Made by a program: the position numbers and the translations under genes | Notes under the pieces: model-generated | The model's database searches: none | What the model saw: only the letters and a program-made list of their open reading frames with translations | What the model was told of the DNA's origin: nothing | Assembly (NCBI RefSeq): GCF_002056295.1 | Contig: NZ_CP020100.1 | Location: 566,001 to 630,000, forward strand | Length of the DNA: 64,000 nt | Direction of reading: 5' to 3' | Source: Halopseudomonas phragmitis | GTDB lineage: Bacteria; Pseudomonadota; Gammaproteobacteria; Pseudomonadales; Pseudomonadaceae | In this document: piece after piece, positions 58,323 through 64,000 of the stretch | Layout: every line of letters begins with the position of its first letter | Numbering within the stretch: the first letter of the stretch is position 1

Positions 58323-59653
58323 GACGGCCTCTTGACCAGCTTGAGCAAGGTAGCAACGCAGTCTTCCAGTTCGGCTCCCACCCCAACCTCCTGACGCAAA
58401 AAGCGCTCGATGTGCGGCGCCAGCTGCACCGCCCGGTCGGTCTTGGCGTCCATGCCTGGGCTGTAGCCACCCAGCGGAATCAACTCACGAATCTTTTCAA
58501 AGCTGCTGTACAGCTCCTTGAGTTGGCGTGCCGCGCCCTGATGCTCCGGCGCACTGACTTGACTCATGCAACGACTGACCGAGGCGGCAATATCGATAGC
58601 CGGGTAATGGCCAACATCAGCCAGCCGCCGCGACAATACAATATGCCCGTCGAGAATCGCCCGGGCACAGTCAACGATAGGGTCCTGGTGGTCATCACCC
58701 TCGGCCAGCACGGTATACAGGGCGCTGAGGCTGCCGGTAGTGCTGGCACCGTTGCCGGCGCTTTCCACCAACTCGGGCAGCAGGCCAAATACCGACGGCG
58801 GGTACCCCTTGGTTGCCGGCGGCTCGCCCAGCGCCAGGGCGATTTCGCGCTGGGCCATGGCATAGCGGGTCAGGGAGTCGACCAGCAGCAGCACATCCTG
58901 ACCCTGGTCGCGGAAATAGGCGGCGATGCTGTGACACAGCTCGGTAGCCTTGAGCCGCATCAGCGGCGACTCGTTGGCCGGAGCGACCACCACCACGGCC
59001 TTTTTCAGGCCTTCAGGCCCCAGTGAGTGCAGCAGAAACTCCTGCACCTCGCGGCCACGCTCGCCAATCAGCCCGACCACGACCACATCGGCCTTGGTCT
59101 GCCGGGTGATCATGCCAAGCAACACGCTCTTGCCCACGCCACTACCGGCAAACAGGCCAACCCGCTGGCCCTTGCCCAGGGTCAGCAGGGCATTGATCGC
59201 GCGCACGCCGACATCCAGCGGCTCGCATACCGGACGACGGCGCAGCGGATTGACACTGGGCAACTCGGCCGGCAAGGGGTTACGTCCAGACAGTTTCCCC
59301 TGGTCATCCAGGGGCTCGCCCAGACCATTGACCACCCGCCCCAGCCAGGACTCGTCGATGTGCAACAAGCCTTCTTCACGGGCCGGAAAAACCCGCGAGC
59401 CGGCCGTCAGCCCGACCGGCTTCTTGAACGGCATCAGGTAGGTGATGTCGCGATTGAAGCCCACTACCTGGGCTTCGAGCATGCTGCCGTCGGCCTGCTC
59501 GACATAGCAGCGCTGGCCGGTCATGCGCCGGCAGCCAAGGCTTTCCAGCAGCAGCCCGGACACCCGCACCAGACGCCCGCTGACCTTGGCCAACTGCACG
59601 CCCTCAAGCGAGCGCAGCGCCTCGTCCAGACTGAACGCCTCGCGTACGCTCAT
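58319..59653 (-). CDS. fliI: Flagellar export ATPase FliI
   Basis: 444 aa. Walker A LFAGSGVGKSVLLGMI (about 168-183), Walker B DVLLLVDSLTRYAMAQREIALALGEPPATKGYPPSVF, and TDRAVQLAPHIERFL near the C-terminus, as in F-type-like secretion ATPases. Energises export through FlhA/B, which are absent from the window. N-terminal oligomerisation domain about 1-95. ATG 59653 overlaps the fliH stop (ATGA); coupled to fliH and fliJ. Confidence 0.96.
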   Translation of the reverse strand: MSVREAFSLDEALRSLEGVQLAKVSGRLVRVSGLLLESLGCRRMTGQRCYVEQADGSMLEAQVVGFNRDITYLMPFKKPVGLTAGSRVFPAREEGLLHIDESWLGRVVNGLGEPLDDQGKLSGRNPLPAELPSVNPLRRRPVCEPLDVGVRAINALLTLGKGQRVGLFAGSGVGKSVLLGMITRQTKADVVVVGLIGERGREVQEFLLHSLGPEGLKKAVVVVAPANESPLMRLKATELCHSIAAYFRDQGQDVLLLVDSLTRYAMAQREIALALGEPPATKGYPPSVFGLLPELVESAGNGASTTGSLSALYTVLAEGDDHQDPIVDCARAILDGHIVLSRRLADVGHYPAIDIAASVSRCMSQVSAPEHQGAARQLKELYSSFEKIRELIPLGGYSPGMDAKTDRAVQLAPHIERFLRQEVGVGAELEDCVATLLKLVKRPS

Positions 59654-60354
59654 GATTCATTGACCTGCAGGTGCCCGGCCAGTGTCTCCATGCAGGAGTC
59701 CAAGCGCTGTTGGCAGCCGATATCCGCCTCGGCCTGCTCGGTCACGACCCGACACTCACCCAGCGCCAGTCGCTCATCCGGAACCAGGCGCCACTCCTCG
59801 GCCCGCTCCGGGGCAATATCGCGGATGCGCGCATATTCTTCCGGGTTAAGCAGAATCCGCACATCGGTCACATCGCCCGGCAAGCTGGTCAGCGCTTCTT
59901 CAGCCAGCGCCAGCAGTTGCGTCGGGTTGATCGTCAGCTCACAGCGAATCACCTGACGGGCCACCTTGCGCACCAGTTCGAGCAGTTCCTGACGACGTTT
60001 GAGCTCATACTGGTCCAGATACCCGCGCAACTCACCACGCATCCGTGCCAGCGGCGCACTGGCCTGTTCGAATACCTGCAGGCCCTGATGTCGCCCTTCC
60101 TCCAGGCCACGTTGACGGCCCTGCTCGCACCCTTCGTCAAAGCCCTGCCTGCGCCCGGCTTCCAGACCTTGCTGCAAACCTTCCTGATAGCCCTTTTCCA
60201 TGCCCTCGCGAAAGCCGTCGCTGACCGCCTGCTGGACACTGGCCTGGCCTCCGCCACCAACCTCACCGATCAGCGCCCTTGGTCCAGAACACAGCGGCGG
60301 AAAACGGAAGACCCGCCACGCCCGGCCACTGGCCTTGATCACCCTGACTGTCAT
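59650..60354 (-). CDS. fliH: Flagellar assembly protein FliH
   Basis: 234 aa. Negative regulator of FliI and stalk of the ATPase ring. A long run of GxxxG repeats (GFREGMEKGYQEGLQQGLEAGRRQGFDEGCEQGRQRGLEEGRHQG, about 47-92) is the signature of FliH. The C-terminal domain (LELVRKVARQVIRCELTINPTQLLALAEEALTSLPGDVTDVRILLNPEEYARI, RLALGECRVVTEQAEADIGCQQRLDSCME) has the V-ATPase subunit-E-like fold. ATG 60354; 11 bp after the fliG stop. Confidence 0.93.
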   Translation of the reverse strand: MTVRVIKASGRAWRVFRFPPLCSGPRALIGEVGGGGQASVQQAVSDGFREGMEKGYQEGLQQGLEAGRRQGFDEGCEQGRQRGLEEGRHQGLQVFEQASAPLARMRGELRGYLDQYELKRRQELLELVRKVARQVIRCELTINPTQLLALAEEALTSLPGDVTDVRILLNPEEYARIRDIAPERAEEWRLVPDERLALGECRVVTEQAEADIGCQQRLDSCMETLAGHLQVNES

Positions 60355-60365
60355 GCTGCCTCCGG

Positions 60366-61382
60366 TTACTCGATGGTCTGCTCACGGAACAATTGCAATT
60401 GCAGCTCACCATTGCCGGCCATTTCCCGCACCACCGCCATGATGTCCTTGCGTACCTGCTCGACCCGGCTCATGGGCACCGGCCCCTGACGCCGGCTGAT
60501 CGACTCCATCTGCTGGCGCTGGCGCTTGGGCATGGCATTCTGAATCGCTCGCACCAGCTCCGGCTCGGCCCCCTTGAGCGCCACTACCCACTCTTCCATA
60601 GGCACGGCCTCAAGCAGCAACTGCAGCACTTCTTCGGTCTGCCGCGAGAGGATGAAGAAGTCGTACATTTCATCCTCAATCCGGTTGACCAGTTCATCGC
60701 TGTGCGCCCGCAACAACTCGAACATCTGTTCGCGGTTGCCCTTGAAGCGATTCATAATGTCGGCAGCCTGCTTGATCCCGCGCACTTGCGAGCCCTGGTT
60801 GGTCAACACGCTGATGCTGCGCTCGATCAACTGCTCCAGCTCGCGAATCACGTCACTGTTGACCTCACTCAGATTGGCAATCCGATACAGCAGCTCATCC
60901 TGACGCTCGGCCGGCATCTGTTCGAGCACCTCCGCGGCCATCGCCGGCGGCAGGAAGGCCAGAAAAACGGCCTGCATCTGGGCATGTTCCTTGGCGATCA
61001 AGGCGGCAAACTGCTTGGGATCAATCCACTCCATCTTGGCCATCTTGGCGCGAATTTCCTCGCCATAGATGCTGTCCAGCAAGCTGCGGGTAATATCGCT
61101 GCCCAGCGCCTTGCCGAGCATGCCGCTGAGGTAGCCGCGCGAGGCACCCTTGATGCTGCTCTGCTCGCGGTAATCCTCGAAGAACCGCCCAACCACTTCC
61201 GAGACCATAGGCTGCTTGACGTTGCTCAGCCGGGCCATGGCCTGGCTGATACTGATGATCTCCTCACGGGAGAAGTGCTTGAGCACGCCTGCCGAAGTCG
61301 CATCATCCATGCTCAGCATCAGGATCGCGGCCTGCTCCAGGGAACTGAGCTGCCGAACATTACGCACATTGGATTCCTTCAT
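60366..61382 (-). CDS. fliG: Flagellar motor switch protein FliG
   Basis: 338 aa. Rotor protein that binds FliF (N), FliM (middle) and MotA (C). LSSLEQAAILMLSMDDATSAGVLKHFSREEIISISQAMARL is the N-domain; FAALIAKEHAQMQAVFLAFLPPAMAAEVLEQMPAERQDELLYRIANLSEVNSDVIRELEQLI includes the EHPQ-like segment (here EHAQ); GIKQAADIMNRF and MYDFFILSRQTEEVLQLLLEAVPMEEWVVALKGAEPELVRAIQNAMPKRQRQQMES form the torque helix with charged residues. EHAQ rather than EHPQ is a mild variant of the FliM contact motif. Follows fliF by 11 bp. Confidence 0.95.
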   Translation of the reverse strand: MKESNVRNVRQLSSLEQAAILMLSMDDATSAGVLKHFSREEIISISQAMARLSNVKQPMVSEVVGRFFEDYREQSSIKGASRGYLSGMLGKALGSDITRSLLDSIYGEEIRAKMAKMEWIDPKQFAALIAKEHAQMQAVFLAFLPPAMAAEVLEQMPAERQDELLYRIANLSEVNSDVIRELEQLIERSISVLTNQGSQVRGIKQAADIMNRFKGNREQMFELLRAHSDELVNRIEDEMYDFFILSRQTEEVLQLLLEAVPMEEWVVALKGAEPELVRAIQNAMPKRQRQQMESISRRQGPVPMSRVEQVRKDIMAVVREMAGNGELQLQLFREQTIE

Positions 61383-61393
61383 TGCCAGGCCCC

Positions 61394-63046
61394 TCAGGTA
61401 GACGACAGGTCACGATCATTGCGACCGATCCAGTGCTTGAGCACCTCAGAAACCCGCTCAGGATCATTGCGCGCCAACATCTGCAAGTGCTCAATCTGTA
61501 GTTCAAGACCTGAATTGGGTGCCGGCAGGCGAATCTCCGACAGCGGGCTCAACTCGCTGAGGATGCTCAGGCCCGGACGCTCTTGCTGCAACGGCAAGGC
61601 GCGCTCAGGTGCGGGCGGATCAAGCTCGACCAATTCCTCAGTGAGCACCGGCTGCTCCGGACGGCTGACAATACGCATTGCCGGGCGTACCACCAACAAC
61701 AGGATCAACAGGGCCAGGAACCCTAAGAGACCGAGGCGCGCCAGTGCGTGCATCTGTTCGCTCTCCCACCAGGCCAGCTCTGCCAACAGCGGCTCGACCG
61801 TACTGAAGGGCAGCACGCTCAGCGTCAGTTGATCACCGCGGGCGGCATTGAACCCGGCGGCGCTGCGAATCATCGCTTCCAGCTCAGCCCGGGCCTGTTC
61901 GCTCCAGCCGCCCTCGGGAGCGCTGGCCGCATTCAACACCACGGCAATGCTCTGTTGGCGCAAGGCAAAGGGCGCATGCTTGACATGAGTTACCGACTGG
62001 TCGTAATCGAGCTGGCGATTGGACTCCTGGCGCAGCGAGGTCGCGGCCTGGTTGCCGTCATTACCTTGCGCACCGTCCTCACCGGCATCCACCGCCGGCG
62101 CAGGCAACTGCAACGGCAGATTGCTCAGCGAACCTGGTACCCCTAGCGCCAACTGATCGATCGCGCTTTCACTGCGCAGCTGCTCGTTACGCACTCGCGG
62201 CGCTTCGCCATAGGTCTGTACGGTTTCTTCGCGCTGGCTGAAGTCAACATCGGCTGCCACGCTGATCCGGAAGTTGCCCGCGCCCAGTACCGGAGCCAGC
62301 ACCTGCTCGATATTGCCTACCGCCTTGTGCTGATAGTCCTCGACCACCTGCCAGTTGCGCGCCGGCCCACCCCAGCCATCCAGACCGCGCGACAGCAGGG
62401 TACCGTGCTGATCGACCACACTGACATCGGCCACCTCGAGCTGCGGCACACTGTTGGCAACCAGATTGACGATCGCACTGACCTGATCCGGTTGCAGCCG
62501 GGTGCCTGGAGCCAACTGCAGCATTACCGAGGCTTTGGCCGGCAGACGGCGCCCCACCACAAACGAACGATTCTCTTCACGGGCCAGATGCACCCGGGCC
62601 TGCTCGACCCCTTTGAGGCTCATGACCGTGCGCGCCAATTCACCTTCCAGACTGCGCTTGAGCCGCACATCCTGAACAAACTGGCTGGTGCCCAGCGGCT
62701 CGTCCCGATCAAACAGTTCATAGCCCGGCGGCACCGCGACACTGACCCCCCGGGCCGAAAGTTGCAGGCGCGCCCGGGCCAGATGATCTTCACGCACCAG
62801 CACCTGGCCGCTCTGCCCATGCAGGCGGTAGCGAATACCCTCGGCCTCGAGGACCTGCATGACCTCAGCCGCCGGATAACTTTCTCCAGCGCCGTACAGT
62901 GGTCGATAGGAGGCTGGCTCGCGCCAGAGATACAGTGCGATCCCGATAGCCACCAGGCCGGCGGCCAGGGCCATGCCGAATAGGGTCATCCGTGGGTCGA
63001 GCTTGAACCCGCTCACGGGCAGTCTGCTTTTGATGGTCTGCAACAC
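61394..63046 (-). CDS. fliF: Flagellar MS-ring protein FliF
   Basis: 550 aa. Two TM helices: MTLFGMALAAGLVAIGIALYLW (about 19-42) and LARLGLLGFLALLILLLVVRPAMRIV (about 435-460). Periplasmic ring-building motifs: YRPLYGAGESYPAAEVMQVLEAEGIRYRL, FDRDEPLGTSQFVQDVRLKRSLEGELARTVMSLKGVEQARVHLAREENRSFV, KASVMLQLAPGTRLQPDQVSAIVNLVANSVPQLEVADVSVVDQHGTLLSRG. The C-terminal cytoplasmic tail (about 500-550, LEHLQ...RNDPERVSEVLKHWIG) binds FliG. ATG 63046; 20 bp after the fliE stop. Confidence 0.96.
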   Translation of the reverse strand: MLQTIKSRLPVSGFKLDPRMTLFGMALAAGLVAIGIALYLWREPASYRPLYGAGESYPAAEVMQVLEAEGIRYRLHGQSGQVLVREDHLARARLQLSARGVSVAVPPGYELFDRDEPLGTSQFVQDVRLKRSLEGELARTVMSLKGVEQARVHLAREENRSFVVGRRLPAKASVMLQLAPGTRLQPDQVSAIVNLVANSVPQLEVADVSVVDQHGTLLSRGLDGWGGPARNWQVVEDYQHKAVGNIEQVLAPVLGAGNFRISVAADVDFSQREETVQTYGEAPRVRNEQLRSESAIDQLALGVPGSLSNLPLQLPAPAVDAGEDGAQGNDGNQAATSLRQESNRQLDYDQSVTHVKHAPFALRQQSIAVVLNAASAPEGGWSEQARAELEAMIRSAAGFNAARGDQLTLSVLPFSTVEPLLAELAWWESEQMHALARLGLLGFLALLILLLVVRPAMRIVSRPEQPVLTEELVELDPPAPERALPLQQERPGLSILSELSPLSEIRLPAPNSGLELQIEHLQMLARNDPERVSEVLKHWIGRNDRDLSST

Positions 63047-63066
63047 GGCTGTGTACTCGCGCCTGG

Positions 63067-63393
63067 TTAAACCGGCATTCTCATGATTTCATCGAAGGCG
63101 CTGCTCATCTTATTGCGCACCTGCACCAGCGCTGCGAACGACAGACTGGCTTTCTGACTCTGGATCATCGCCCCGACCAGATCCTTGCTCTTGCCACTAT
63201 CGACATCGGCCAGCGCTTGACTGGCCAGATGCTGCTCGCTATCAATCGTGCGCAGCACATCCGTAAAGGCCTGCCCCACCCCGCCAACCGGCGGCTTGTC
63301 CAGCGCTGCACGCACCACCGCGCCCGAAGACGCCGCCTGCATCTGGCTCATGCGCTCGAGCATCTGCTGCTGTACCTGGGTAATCGAATTCAT
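63067..63393 (-). CDS. fliE: Flagellar hook-basal body protein FliE
   Basis: 108 aa. MS-ring/rod adaptor. C-terminal segment GQAFTDVLRTIDSEQHLASQALADVDSGKSKDLVGAMIQSQKASLSFAALVQVRNKMSSAFDEIMRMPV is the FliE hallmark (ending M-x-M-P-V). ATG 63393 with GGAGAAAGGGCAGG overlapping the upstream lafK stop region (gap 14 bp). First basal-body gene of the lafK-fliEFGHIJ unit. Confidence 0.95.
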   Translation of the reverse strand: MNSITQVQQQMLERMSQMQAASSGAVVRAALDKPPVGGVGQAFTDVLRTIDSEQHLASQALADVDSGKSKDLVGAMIQSQKASLSFAALVQVRNKMSSAFDEIMRMPV

Positions 63394-63407
63394 CCTGCCC
63401 TTTCTCC

Positions 63408-64000
63408 TTACACGGGAATCTGCACGCCCTGCTCACGCATGGCGTTCAACCGGTAGCGCAAAGCGCGCGGGGTCATCCCCAGACGCTCGGCAGCCTTGGC
63501 CTTGTGCCCGCCGCACTGGCGGATGGTGTCAATCACATGCTGATACTCGGCCCATTTGCCGCTGGCCTTGAGCGCGGCCTTGCCGGTCTCACTGACCGGA
63601 GCCAATTGCCGGGCTTCAGTGCCGGACAGCTCCTGGACAGCCAGACCCAGATCACAGGGCTGGATGAAAAGCCCATTGCGCAGAACCAGCGCTCGCTGCA
63701 GGGTGTTTTCCAGCTCCCGGACATTACCCGGCCAGTCATGCTGCATCAGCGCCTGACAGGCTGCCTGGGTGAGCAGTTCCTGATGTGCTTCATGGGGGGC
63801 ATACTTACGAATGAACTGGCGCGCCAAGGGGATCACATCTTCCTTGCGCTCACGCAGCGGCATCAATTGCAGCGGCAGTACATCCAGGCGGAACATCAAA
63901 TCAGCACGGAACCGTCCGGCCTCAACCTCGGCCTGCAGATCACGGTTGGTGGCCGCGATGATACGCACGTCCAGATGGATTTCCCGCTGACCGCCCAGAC
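63408..64000 (-). CDS. lafK: Sigma54-dependent flagellar activator LafK-like, N-terminus beyond window
   Basis: C-terminal about 197 residues of an NtrC-family regulator; the frame is open to base 64000. Seen: GGQREIHLDVRIIAATNRDLQAEVEAGRFRADLMFRLDVLPLQLMPLRERKEDVIPLARQFI (end of AAA+ domain with sensor I and the arginine finger region), LMQHDWPGNVRELENTLQRALVL (sensor II, WPGNVREL), and a C-terminal Fis-type HTH (HVIDTIRQCGGHKAKAAERLGMTPRALRYRLNAMRE). It ends 14 bp before fliE, so it is co-transcribed with the basal-body genes as lafK is. Its GAFTGA loop and receiver domain lie outside. Expected to activate the sigma54 promoters noted at 46.2 and 56.9 kb. FlrC/FleR identity is the alternative. 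Confidence 0.93.
   Translation of the reverse strand, partial: LGGQREIHLDVRIIAATNRDLQAEVEAGRFRADLMFRLDVLPLQLMPLRERKEDVIPLARQFIRKYAPHEAHQELLTQAACQALMQHDWPGNVRELENTLQRALVLRNGLFIQPCDLGLAVQELSGTEARQLAPVSETGKAALKASGKWAEYQHVIDTIRQCGGHKAKAAERLGMTPRALRYRLNAMREQGVQIPV

Noticed and set aside
60393-61832. 479-codon open frame on the plus strand
   Set aside because: Antisense to fliG and fliF, which are unambiguous.
53677-64000. Polar flagellar cluster of Pseudomonas type
   Set aside because: No fleQ/fleSR two-component pair or flhF/fleN seen, and sigma28 lies with motA/motB; the lateral arrangement fits better.
1-64000. CRISPR array, tRNA, rRNA or prophage
   Set aside because: No regularly spaced direct repeats, no tRNA cloverleaf or rRNA signature and no phage structural gene noticed; short RNA genes could still be missed by eye.

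Overview
The window (about 60% GC by eye, dense coding, both strands) looks like a chromosomal segment of a Pseudomonas-related gammaproteobacterium: recC-recB-recD in a tight operon, a sulfate ABC operon sbp-cysT-cysW-cysA, a GTAG-headed REP element, and a sigma54/sigma28-controlled flagellar locus. The genus cannot be fixed from the sequence alone. No rRNA, tRNA, CRISPR array or phage gene was seen.

Layout. 1-1.3 kb: three tandem small heat-shock (Hsp20) genes behind a good sigma32 promoter, the last cut by the window edge. 1.4-2.8 kb: an unrecognised 319-residue protein coupled to a Nudix hydrolase. 2.8-12 kb: recD, recB, recC. 12.2-13.6 kb: an exported OmpA-domain protein with a duplicated N-terminal module. 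13.7-21.5 kb: a glutamate-polyamine ligase-type glutamine synthetase homologue, a lipoprotein made of four VOC domains, the carboxy(nor)spermidine dehydrogenase/decarboxylase pair and an SdsA1-type alkyl sulfatase. 21.5-25 kb: repeats, an MFS-like transporter, a Tat-exported aldo/keto reductase and a small outer-membrane barrel. 25-29.4 kb: a TetR regulator, an orphan substrate-binding protein of the urea/guanidine type, a type III glutamine synthetase/gamma-glutamylmethylamide synthetase homologue and a divergent MetX-like alpha/beta hydrolase; a palindrome resembling an AcrR/TtgR operator lies in the divergent promoter. 29.4-35.5 kb: a DUF1127 gene invaded by a 109-bp inverted-repeat element, a LysR regulator, and the sulfate operon carrying a 263-bp MITE inserted exactly in the cysW stop codon.

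35.7-64 kb: a nearly complete lateral-type (Laf/Flag-2) flagellar system. The rod/hook/basal-body operon flgBCDEFGHIJKL ends in a LafW-like protein and is divergent from flgA. Two tandem flagellin genes are followed by a membrane-bound winged-helix regulator (LafZ-like). A second block fliD-fliS-fliT-like-fliK-fliL-fliA-motA-motB matches the lafBCDEFSTU order, and lafK-fliEFGHIJ-flgMN forms the third block. Separate sigma28 and stator genes next to a sigma54 activator, and 276-279-residue flagellins starting MALSIHTNY, are the marks of an inducible lateral system rather than the polar one. The switch and export genes (fliMNPQR, flhBA) are not in the window and presumably lie beyond its right end. 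FlgJ carries an Slt-type lytic transglycosylase domain instead of the usual glucosaminidase.
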